A stretch of 64,000 bases of DNA from Prosopocoilus inquinatus (taxonomy: Eukaryota > Arthropoda > Insecta > Coleoptera > Lucanidae), in NCBI GenBank assembly GCA_036172665.1, contig CM069870.1:57908212-57972211 (forward strand), written 5' to 3'. Of this stretch, positions 34,005 to 43,460 are shown one piece after another. Within the stretch, counting starts at the first letter, position 1. Every line of letters starts with the position of its first letter. The notes below the pieces were generated by a model. The model was not told the DNA's origin, made no database searches, and saw nothing but the letters and a program-made list of their open reading frames with translations. The position numbers and the translations under genes are program-made.

Positions 34005-34232
34005 TGAATTGTCTCCTTTATATAGACAATAAATGGTTAGATTTTGTAAACTGGCCTAATAACTTTCACCCCTGTCCATTCCTCCGGTTTCTAGAAAAAT
34101 CGGTCAACTTTCACTCTCCCTTACCCTTAGATTTAAGTGCGAAGTTTTGTAAATATTGAACGATATACACATCGTGCACGAAATGTACATTCAGTTTTTA
34201 ATAAACGCAATTTTGTAAAAAGGGTTTTTTTG

Positions 34233-34822
34233 TTTTTTTTTTCAAATTATTTTATTTTAATCCAACTTCTAGTTCGATTAAAATAAGTTAAGTTGCACCT
34301 AAATTTTCAATTGAAATTTGCCTTTATATGTTCTGTTCTGTTAATGCATGTATACACAACATCAAATCATATGAGTATATTGATTTGTTTGTGAGAAACA
34401 ATAATTATCTCTTATTTACTACCGACCAGATAGATAGGCGTAGTAGATACTAACATATACTGATAGATAGGCGTATAAAAACGTTAAGCCTGTATAAATA
34501 TGATAAAGCAAGTAGGTTTATATTCATTAATATTGTAATTTATTTAAATACCGTAAAATGTAAAAACAGTTGATCTTATTACTTGAATAATTCATATATG
34601 CTTATTCATTTATACCTACGTTAAAAACACAAACTGCTTAGTACACTTTATTAATTATATACTTTCTCTTGAATTTACTGATTGGACCGAGCATAAGTCA
34701 ATCTAAAAGGTTTTTTCTTTCGTACAGGAAAATTAGGGTAATAACTAGGAAAGGGATTTCCTTGGATTTTACTTAAGGTCTTTCAAACAATAACACTGAA
34801 TTGAAAAAAATATATTAACCAC
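34233..34822. other. Non-coding, nothing recognised
   Basis: AT-rich. A short direct repeat containing GATAGATAGGCGTA occurs near 34430 and 34460. No gene. Confidence 0.4.
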
Positions 34823-34922
34823 ACCAAGAGTGCTTTCAAACTAGTTGGCAAAATGCACTGCCATGTGTGCGCAAAGACAAGTTTTCGATGACCGTGCGTT
34901 TTAACTGCTAGTGTGAAAGCAC
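34823..34922. mobile_element. About 100-bp palindromic MITE
   Basis: AGTGCTTTCAAACTAGTTGG at the left has the inverted counterpart AGTGCTTTCACACTAGCAG read inward from the right. No coding sequence. It abuts the next palindrome. Confidence 0.5.
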
Positions 34923-34923
34923 T

Positions 34924-35189
34924 GTAAGGGTGCGTAGATGCCGAAGATGCCTCAATGTTCACCTTCAATGTTTAGGTCGCGCTCGATATCGCGATATCAC
35001 ATCGACATAAAACAAACGTACAGTTTTAAATGGAATTGTGCACGTCGAAGATGCGCCCTGCATATCTTCGATATGCACGGTTCTATTTAAAATTGTACGT
35101 TTATTTTATATCGAGGTGATATCGCGATATCAAGCGCGACTTAAACAACGAGAGTGAACAGCGAGGCTTCTTCGGCATGTTCGCCTTAA
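34924..35189. mobile_element. Long palindrome, about 265 bp, with TTAA-type end
   Basis: The two arms of about 120 bases are inverted copies at roughly 85 percent identity by eye: ATGCCGAAGATGCCTC against ATGCCGAAGAAGCCTC, and GTCGCGCTCGATATCGCGAT against GTCGCGCTTGATATCGCGAT. Each arm contains the perfect palindrome GATATCGCGATATC. The right end is TTAA and the left end is GTAA, one change from TTAA. It is probably a foldback MITE using TTAA targets. Its right TTAA is shared with the next element. Confidence 0.65.
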
Positions 35190-36237
35190 GGCCAATGCAG
35201 ACTGGGCCGGGCCGCATCGCACTGCAAAAATACGCATACAATCACTTTTGTACATTTTATATGGACTGTTGGATATACGGACGAACCACAATTATAAAGC
35301 ATTCACGACCTTTGACTTTCTGGTAGGCTATATTTTTTTCCGTTAGGTTACGTGCATATGATTTGTTAGAAGTCAAAGTCTGACATTGTCAAAAATTATG
35401 AAGCTTCCTATTTTGTAATAATGACTGTGTTAATGATTTGGAAGGATGCTTATCTTAGCCGTTAGTGGTAAGGTTAAAGAAAATTAAATCGTTCATAACA
35501 TTTACTAATGGGAGCTCCGATCTTCAGAAACAATAATCATGAAATTCTTACCCTATTTTCTGATGTTCATATTTTTTAGTGATACCTACAAAAATGCCAC
35601 CCTAACATGACCTACTCTGAAAGTCAAAAGATCGTGAACGCAGATTATAGTGGTCAACAAAATATACACTTTTATCTGTAACTTTTGTACAATTAAGTTG
35701 TTCCCATTTATTTTGGCTCAATAGTTGCAATGAAGAGCGTTAATCTTGTAACTTAGTTCAAATAAGAAATTTGATGCTTCACAGAAAGATTTAACAAATA
35801 TAGAACAGTATATCAGAGAAAACAAAAAATGAAACCGAAACAAACATGAATATTTCAAACTCAGAAACAGCAAAGTACGACGTCTTTTTGATTGTGTCTT
35901 ATAGATTTCATTTGGAGTATCTCGTTTGATGGTCCGGCACTCTGCTAAAATTTCAGAATTCCATCTTCCTTAATAAGGTTTTTCTAATGATAAAAATATC
36001 CCGATCTATGCTCGTCGCTCACGTCACCACAACTTTTGGGGAGAAAAATCAAAATAGAAATGCATAAAACGCATTTTTAGGGGCATGTTTCACTTTAATT
36101 TGTGATATGATAACATCATGTTTTCCACTTTATCAAAGGTTCATGACACGTTTTTGATGCCTACTTCAAAAGATTTGCGTTATGGCCAATCTTTCTTTTT
36201 ATAATGAACAAAATACATTATAAAATGTTTGTAATTG

Positions 36238-37024
36238 AAGAGTAGAAATAACAAAGGGGCTAAGTGCCAAAAATCTAAATCCGAGCATCTCGTTCATTTC
36301 GATCATATCGTTCGTCTCGTTCAGATCGTTCGTCTCGTTCGTCTCGTTCATTTTGTTCATTTCGTTCATATCGTTCATCTTGTTCATTTCGTTCATATCG
36401 TTACCCGATCCGTTCTTTGATTCACCTCGTTCTTTTCGTTCATATCGTTAACCAATATGAGAGATGAATCAAAGAACGGATCCAACCAACACTTCTTTTA
36501 CGCCTAGATATATTTCACATAATCTGACTGAGATTTGGCAGAAAATTTAAATTGTTTAAAAATCTTCACTCACAGCCTACCTGAACATTATAAACTTAAC
36601 TGAAAGACGTATATTTCACAAACTTTTTGATTGATATATTGTGTTATTGATAAAGTAATTTTATTCTTTCTTCAAAATTGTAAAAATATACAGGATGATT
36701 CATATAATATATTTTCATTATTAAAATACATGAAAACAAGAGGTGAAAAATAGAAAAGATACGGTGCAGCGTGATTCGTTCATATCGTTTATCTCAATCA
36801 AATCGTTCGAAAAGATTCGTTCGTTCACGAACGAACGAAATGAACGAATCGTTACTCAGAAGATTCGTTGGAAACAACTGAATCGTTCGTGAACGACACA
36901 ACTCTAGTATCGGAGAAGTTCGCCCGTTTCACAAGTTACAGGTCATGGTACGTAAAACCTTTTTGTGCCAAAATCTCATTTTTTTGAAAAATTAGCTCTT
37001 AGCCCCTTTGTTACTTCTACTCCT
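36238..37024. mobile_element. Nested inverted-repeat element, about 790 bp
   Basis: Left end AGAGTAGAAATAACAAAGGG with CTAAG, right end (inward) AGGAGTAGAAGTAACAAAGGG with CTAAG: about 27 matching bases in inverted orientation. The interior holds TCGTTCA-type simple repeats and short palindromes rather than a gene. Confidence 0.6.
36290..36450. repeat. Degenerate simple repeat of the TCGTTCATT/TCGTTCGTC type
   Basis: Words of 9 bases built on CGTTCAT, CGTTCGT or TGTTCAT run for about 150 bases. They explain the low-complexity open frames here (Met-Asn-Glu repeats on one strand, Val-His-Phe repeats on the other). The block ends in an 18-bp perfect inverted repeat (36407-36424 and 36465-36482). 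More words of the same kind recur at 36770-36900, with the hairpin TTCGTTCGTTC/GAACGAACGAA. Confidence 0.8.
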
Positions 37025-37362
37025 CAAATGATTCTGAAATTTCCGAGTTTTCCAAAAAACATTTTTTAATTACTTTAAAACTAGAGCTAGTTGACTAGTC
37101 TTATGTATAAAGTGATTGGTGGCACATTTTTGCAGTGCGATGCCTCGTAGCCCGGCCTAGTCTGTGCTGGCCTTAAGTCAACATCTCGTAAATGACTTAA
37201 AATATTCAAACCTACTTCCGATCACAAGACTCTAATCTGACCGTTCTCTAAAATATCTAAAACCCCTCTGTTTTGTTTCTTTTGCGGAAGATTCTCATGC
37301 TTACTAATTTTTATTGTCTGCATTTTTTAATATTCTGGAAAACGTCGAGTATAGGATAGGAT

Positions 37363-38372
37363 ACCGATGAGAAGTTAGCAATAAAATTCCAGCAATAAAA
37401 TTATAAAATTTCAAAACGCTGCCACCGCTAAAATAACGATTACAGATCAATAATATTTAATCTATTATAAAGAATATATTGTGTAGATTCCCCTCATATG
37501 AAGAAACTGAAAAAATATTTGATATTAAGTTAACTATGACTATTTAAACCAGCATAAGTCATTATTCATATATCGCACCAAAACAATTGCTTTCACTGAA
37601 AATTTTCACGTAGTCATAAAGTAAACATACATATCTATTTAATAATGCCTTCAGAAAGTTTTAGCCGGTTGATTTGAAGTAATTAGAAATTAATTAAAAG
37701 TGACGCTTTTAATTAATTTCTAATTACTTCAAACCAACCGTCTAAAACCCAGAGGGTGGTTTAAACGATAGATTTCGATCAGTGCTTTAATATTTTGCAA
37801 ACAGAATTTTTATGCAAGTGCGGAATGGAAAGTTATGGACATTTGAAGTTGGTCTGTGCGTCACCTTTAATTAATTTCTAATTACTTCAAATCAACCGGC
37901 TAAAACTCAGAGGGTGGCTTAAACGATAGATTTCGATGCGTCCTTTAATATTCTGCAAACAGAATTTTTATGCAAGTTCTCTGACAAAAGTTATGAACAT
38001 TTGAAATTGGTACTGTTTCATTGATCTGTGCGTCACTTTTAATTAATTTCTAATTACTTCAAATCAACCGGCTAAAACTTTCTAAAGGCATTATTAAATA
38101 GATATGTATGTTTACTTTATAACTACGTGAAAATTTTCAGTGAAAGCAATTGTTTTGGTGCGATATATGAATAATGACTTATGCTGGTTTAAATAGTCAT
38201 AGTTAACTTAATATCAAATATTTTTTCAGTTTCTTCATATGAGGGGATCTACACATTATACTCTTTGTAATAGATTAAATATTATTGATCTGTGATCGTT
38301 ATTTTAGCGGTGGCAGCGTTTTGAAATTTTATAATTTTATTGCTGGAATTTTATTGCTAACTTCTCATCGGT
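37363..38372. mobile_element. Foldback-like element with long arms, internal tandem repeat and 9-bp duplication
   Basis: 1010 bp, flanked by a perfect 9-base repeat GGATAGGAT (37354-37362 and 38373-38381). The arms are about 340 bases each (37363-37706 and about 38030-38372), inverted and highly similar. They begin ACCGATGAGAAGTTAGCAAT and its inverse. Between them, units of about 160-170 bases starting TTTAATTAATTTCTAATTAC occur at 37707, 37866 and 38037, the last running into the right arm. No gene is present. Long arms, internal repeats and a 9-bp duplication are the signature of foldback elements, which derive from Mutator-type transposons. A truncated relative lies at 12838-13303. Confidence 0.8.
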
Positions 38373-38381
38373 GGATAGGAT

Positions 38382-39950
38382 AGAAACAGAAAACGAAATA
38401 AAAGACAAAATTGAAACTGAGCAACAAATTATTCTGATGAATTCTTTTTTAATTCCAGTTCAATTTCCTCCATCACTGGAAATGGTAGTTTTCCTCCGCT
38501 CTCAGTCGAACTTAAATTAGCGCACTGATTGCTTCGCTCATAAATGACCAAAAAAAAAGAACGAATCACCGATTACACCGACCACGGCAAAATTTGTTGT
38601 GCCTCCAAACATTTTTGCATAAAATCGCGTCCGATTTATATCGCTTTCGCAATCACGGCCAAGCCGACAATCGGCTTTTATTTGCGCCCGACCATAAACG
38701 GTGGTAATTTAATTAAACTTTTCTCTTGGTCACGCACAATGTCGAATAAAATTTTATGCCACTTAATTGCGTTCGTTTTGCTGACGGTTATGCAACTTTA
38801 CGACCGCACGAAAACAAAGAGTGCATGCCGGTTAATGGACCACGTTTTCAAAATGTATGCATCATTTGGTGGTACACTCTTTTTCCTCGCATTCCCCAAA
38901 AACACCATCATTTAAATGTTTTGTTTCCCAATAGTCACGTAGAAAAAAGGTCACCGAAAATATAAAAAGGTTCATCGCTAGTATATGAACCTTTTTTGTT
39001 TCAGAAAATTTTATGATCATTTTAAGATCCACCGAAATAAAAATGTTTACATATGATATGCAACCGTTTATTGCTTGTGATAACTGATAATAATGATTTA
39101 AAACACTTATCTGACTTTTATGACTTGTTTTTATGGAATTGATAATTCAAGCCTTCTTCAAGAAAAAAAAATAAGCGATGATGATCACACTATTAAATCA
39201 AGCCAATTGAATAAATACATGATTTAACAACACGATAGTCAATAAATCACATTAACGGTAAATTTATTTATCGATTATTAAAATAAATTACGGCGACGGA
39301 CATAAATAGATTAGTGATATTGATATGACGGTGCGATACTCGATTACATCTGACCTCGACCTCGTTCAGGTCAAGAGGGATACTACAACATTTATTTACG
39401 TCCATCTATCTATCTGTATTGAATTTATTTCACTCTGTCAATCCAAATGCGATTTTATAGTTCACTTGAAGTACCTAACACATACGGAGAGATATAAATA
39501 ACACTTCCTGGTGGTTTCAGAGTGCCCGTAAATCAAACCGATGAATTTGCATCGCAGTGGCAAGGATTAAGGACATTAAGGATAATGTGATTTATGCAGT
39601 GAGTTCACCAAAGTCCATCACTTTTTTATTTTGTTTTGGACTCGATTACATACGTTTTACAGGAAAGCCAAAAAAAATCAGTTAATCGAAGTTAATCAGT
39701 TAGTAATAAAATGTAATTCTTTAAAACTGATGGACAAATGAGGAAAATTAATGAACTTGTAAAGGTATAATAGATGCGTGATGTAGCCTGCTATCTTGAA
39801 ACTTGAGTAATGAATGTAGGGCAGGTAAACCTACCTGCACGAGTTGATAGCAGAAAGTTCCAAAGTTTAACCTTGTGTGTGCCTTCACTACTTAATAAAG
39901 AAGGAAGGGATTTCATGATGTTAATAAAATAAACGCCAGGAGCACGCAGG
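38382..39950. other. Unique-looking non-coding DNA
   Basis: The open frame at 38544-38915 has no recognisable domain, and another frame overlaps it. A perfect short palindrome-like stretch GGTTCATCGC..ATGAACC occurs near 38968-38990. No repeat partner in the window. Confidence 0.35.
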
Positions 39951-40337
39951 GTAACGTATTGTTACGAATTTGGGGGTTCACAAATTATAGTCGTTAAATT
40001 TCAGAACACTTTAATTAAAAGCTGTCGCTTAACACAATTAACAACACAATAGTAATGAGCTTGTCGAAATTCAAATTAACACTTTTACAAAATGTACTTT
40101 CTATTGATTCGAGGTACGAACCCTTCGAATGCCAACTTAAACTTAAACTCCTAGCAGATCGCACGGCTTATATAGCAGAGCCCTCTGTTGCTCGTACGTA
40201 CTAGAACGACCGCGTCATGTTGTCTGTGGCGCAAGGTGGCGAGTCTGATGCTAAAAATAGATCTGTTTGCGCGTCACGGCTGTAACAGCATATAGATCCC
40301 GATTGGTCCACCAAAAATGCACAATCTCGTGTAACGT
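39951..40337 (-). repeat. Solo-LTR-like block (tentative)
   Basis: The block is framed by a 7-base direct repeat GTAACGT at 39951-39957 and 40331-40337. On the minus strand it has a TATATAAG box (40174-40167) and ends CCCCCAAATTCGTAACA at 39960, which looks like an insect LTR 3' end. The 5' end does not begin with a clear TG, and no primer-binding site or polypurine tract is adjacent. It may be a solo LTR or an unrelated promoter-containing repeat. It is opposite in direction to the Copia remnant that follows. Confidence 0.35.
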
Positions 40338-40884
40338 CAAGGGGATAATGAAAGGCAAACATTTTACATAGAATTATTAATTAATTAAATACAAATATAA
40401 CGAACAAGTTATCTGTAAAACTGCAGTGAAATTAAACATAAAATACTTTTACAAAATAAAAAAAATGACATTTGAAGGCATTAATAAGTCGGACTCGCAA
40501 ATGTGGTAAAATATGCAGCGGATATTTTGTTGGAAATATTCAATGTTCACCCTCTACTTAAAGTATCTCGTCGGTGTATTTGCATTTTCTTTTGGCACTC
40601 TGGGCGATAGGTTATGGGCCCAGAATCGTCGTGAAAAGTAGAAAAAGAAGCGTAAAAGGGGTCAGTATAAAACATTTGGATTTTGATCTTCTACGTCAAG
40701 CACGAACTGTTTACGCGCGAGAACTCAGAACTGAAGTGAATCGTTCCAAAAGTTTAGCAAGAAAGTGACATTTTTTTTGTAACTGTCAAAAAGAGAGCGA
40801 GCAATGGAACATGCTAAAATAAATTCTACTCGGTTAGAAATGCTCTCAAGAATGAACGTGGAAAATCCATGAAGAAATTTTCGA
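40338..40884. other. Non-coding, or eroded 5' part of Copia
   Basis: No gag or protease motif can be recognised before about 40885. An open frame at 40574-40768 has no domain. Confidence 0.35.
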
Positions 40885-42990
40885 AGTCGGCTAAGACTTG
40901 CAAATGGTATTGCTACTTCAGTCACAGCCAAAGGACATATAAAGCTTTTGTACTGAGAGGCAAGAAAACATTATTCGTTTAGAAAATGTTTTGCTCTTTC
41001 CAGACCTAAAAACTAATTTATTGTCTGTGTCAAAAATTATTGGTAAGGATCACCAAGTTGTCTTCACAAAGGGCGATGCTATAGTTCAAGATTTTCTTGG
41101 AAACATCATAATGATGGCAGACCGAGAAAGTGATCTCTTCTACATTCGAGAAAAATCACAGCAGGCACTCGTTAATGACCTTGGGCTTATTAATTACCAG
41201 GATTTTATATCAATGGCAAAAAACAAAACTGCTATTGGTATAAGTAACGAATCAAATAAACCATATAAAAGTTGTACAATGGGCAAATAACTCGGTTTCC
41301 GTTTTAGAATCGGAAGGAAGGATCAGCCGAAGCCCTCGAAATTATTCACTCTGATTTATGCGGGCCTATGCGTGCACAGTCTATCGAAGGTGCTAAATAC
41401 TCTATAACCATTATAGATGACCGCAGCTGATGATGTGAGGTTTACTTTATACATCACAAGTGTGAAAGCAGAAAAATTCTTGGAATACAAAAATAAAAGG
41501 TAGACAGGCAAACCGGACTTAAAATAAAATTTCTCCAGTCAGATAATGGTAGAGAATACTGTAATTCTGCATTAGATCTCATATTCAAAAATGAACGTAT
41601 CCGGCGTCGACTGTCAGTAGCATACACCCAGGAACAAAATGGGATTGCTGAACGTAGGAACCGTACGCTTATGGAAACAGCAAGATGTCTGCTGATCCCA
41701 TCCGGCCTACCCCCTACTTTTAGGCTGAAGCTATTGCGTGCGCCAATTATATAAGAAACAGGTGCGTATCAAAAAGCCTAGATAATAAGACACCACCATT
41801 AGGGATGTTAAATTTTTCAACGAGAAATATGAGGAATCTGAAGATTTTGTTATTAAGAATACAAATTCTGACCGGTTTTCTGTTTTAGATAATTCATTTC
41901 CGGAAGAAACAGTAATTGATTTAAATTTTACTGAAATTGGAAGGAATGAAGATAGTAAGGCACAGAATCCTATTGCACAGTTGAAACAGAATCTTATTGC
42001 AGAAACACAAGAGAACACTATCATTTTCAAAAAGTTGAACAAGAAGAAACAAATCGATCAAATATGGAAGAAAACGTGGAAGAACAAGTGCAGAATGAAT
42101 TTGAAAATACGAGAGAGGAAATTGTGGAATCATTAGCATCACTGGCTACTGAAATTCCTTTTAGTAAAGTTATAAATGGTCCAGAAGGTGATGATTGGAG
42201 GAATGCAATCTACTTGGAAACGAAAAGACTTGTCATGAATGACACTTCCATCTTGTTCCAAGGCCTCCTAGTCAAATTGTAGGTTGTCGTACTCGTTTAC
42301 ACACAAATATAATGTGAATGATACGGTAGAAAGGAAGAAGGCACGAGAAGTAGCAAAAGGTTTTTCACATCGTCCTGGATTAGATTTTCATGAAACTCTT
42401 GCTCCAGTGGCAAGAATGTACTCTTTCAGAACTATTGTTGCATTAGCAGCAGAGACAAGTAAATCATTCATCTGGATGTTACAATAGCTTTTCTTAATGG
42501 CTTCGTAGATACTACGATTCATATGGAGAAACCAGAACTTCTGGAAGAAATGTTGATAAGTAAGAGTAACAAGAACGTAAGACTAAATTGAGAAGAATAG
42601 CACGTGAAATGTTGAAATTGCTGAAACGAGGGAATTATGTCTGCAGACTTAAAAAAATCTGTTTATGTACAGAAATAAGCAGGTCGACTATGGAATATTA
42701 GATCAGACAAGGCTCTTTAGAAAATGGGATTGAAATCATCAGAAGCAGATCCTTGTGATTATACTGACGACAAGAAGGTTATTGTTCTAATATACGTTGA
42801 CGATATGTTCATAGCCTTCTATAATTCTGAAAAAGCCGAACTTCTTAAAAATGACCTAAATAAAGAATTTCTCGTTAAGGATATTTTTCATACTGGAAGT
42901 TCTCTTGGTCAATATAACAATTTTGAGGAATGTAACTGGGTAACATATCAGCCCGAGATGGCGATATGTTACTGAACAGGAACAGAGTCA
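40885..42990 (+). pseudogene. Copia (Ty1/copia) polyprotein remnant
   Basis: Plus-strand frames show, in order: LANGIATSVTAKG and NLLSVSKIIGK (post-protease/pre-integrase region, 40890-41050), then the integrase core with EIIHSDLCGPM (first Asp), LQSDNGREYCN (second Asp), and NGIAERRNRTLMETARCLL (Glu) at 41335-41720. Reverse transcriptase follows: KAREVAKGFSHRPGLDFHET with LAPVARMYSFRTIVALAAET (42320-42460), FLNGFVDTTIHMEKPE (42490-42540) and VIVLIYVDDMFIAF (YVDD box, 42778-42820). Integrase before RT identifies Ty1/copia rather than gypsy. Stops and frameshifts break it at least six times. Gag, protease and RNase H are missing, and the sequence passes near 43.0 kb into the exon-like repeat. 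Confidence 0.85.
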
Positions 42991-43032
42991 GGCAGTCGAT
43001 GACATCAACTGATCCTGAAAGTGTCTACCGAG

Positions 43033-43460
43033 AGGCAAGGTATGCTAGTAATGTTAGTTAATGCATGTGAAGATAAGAACGTTGGCTTTTTATATTCGCA
43101 TGCATTAACAATATCAATGCGCGAGAGTTATAGTAATAGCTTCCATATTCGCCGTTGGAATGAGCGGGGCCGGAAAAACGGCCCCGGTGAGTGAACAGTT
43201 CCATATTTTTTGAATAGATGCTCGTGAAGGGTTACTGAATTTGCATAGCCCTTGCAGAATTGGATTGCGGTGTTCGGACATACAGCCCTGTTGCCACCAG
43301 AGAAGAAACAAGAACACAGGAAATGATAGAACTAACTAACGGTGAGTGTGAGTGATTTTTTATTGGAAGTTCGTCCTGTGATAGTATTAACTATCAATAA
43401 TATTTAACAAAAACAATCTGGCCAACACTTTCCAAAATTTCATGTAAAAGAAAGCAGTCA
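43033..43460 (+). repeat. Exon-like repeat, copy 2
   Basis: Diverged relative of 300-775 (minus). It keeps GAGGCAAG|GTATGCT at 43032-43046, TTAATGCATGTGAAGATAAG, the GGCC-rich segment ending CCCCG|GTGAGTG at 43186/43187, the intron-like TTGAATAGATGCTCGTGAAG block, and the short third segment ending AACG|GTGAGTG at 43341/43342. The acceptor before the middle segment is lost. Conservation of the donor sites with drift in between is what makes it look like a gene-derived repeat. Confidence 0.55.

Larger units (their letters stand above)
30787..34232 (-). mobile_element. Mutator-like element (MULE) with long inverted repeats, inactive
   Basis: Inverted repeats of about 220 bases lie at about 30787-31010 and 34005-34232. 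Shared words include AAACTAGATGTACATTTCG against AAACTGAATGTACATTTCG, ATCTAAGGGTAA, AGAAACCGG and AGTTTACAAAATCTAAC. Between them, on the minus strand, are the remains of a MULE transposase. The TIRs, the transposase and the total length of 3.4 kb fit one old autonomous MULE. A tRNA-derived SINE (33297-33541) has inserted upstream of the remaining coding part. The outermost bases and the target duplication are not clear. Confidence 0.75.
35190..37172. mobile_element. TTAA-flanked non-autonomous element, about 2 kb
   Basis: TTAA lies on both sides (35186-35189 and 37173-37176). The inverted ends run about 65 bases: GGCCAATGCAGACTGGGCCG on the left against GGCCAGCACAGACTAGGCCG inward from the right, then GCATCGCACTGCAAAAAT in both. 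TTAA targets are used by piggyBac-type and Kolobok-type elements, but neither transposase is present. It contains a nested inverted-repeat element at 36238-37024. Confidence 0.7.

Noticed and set aside
36199..36420. Open frames of Met-Asn-Glu or Val-His-Phe repeats
   Set aside because: Both are translations of the TCGTTCAT simple repeat on opposite strands.
37700..38080. Regular repeats that might be a CRISPR-like array
   Set aside because: Units are about 160-170 bp with diverged interiors, inside a foldback transposon in animal DNA. No short identical repeats with unique spacers and no cas genes.
38544..38915. 123-codon plus-strand frame
   Set aside because: No domain, an overlapping alternative frame of similar openness, and no flanking gene signals. 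Recorded only as unassigned sequence.
40885..42990. Gypsy-type element for the integrase and RT pieces
   Set aside because: Integrase precedes reverse transcriptase, and the HSDLCGP, NGIAERRNRTL and YVDDM wording is that of Ty1/copia.
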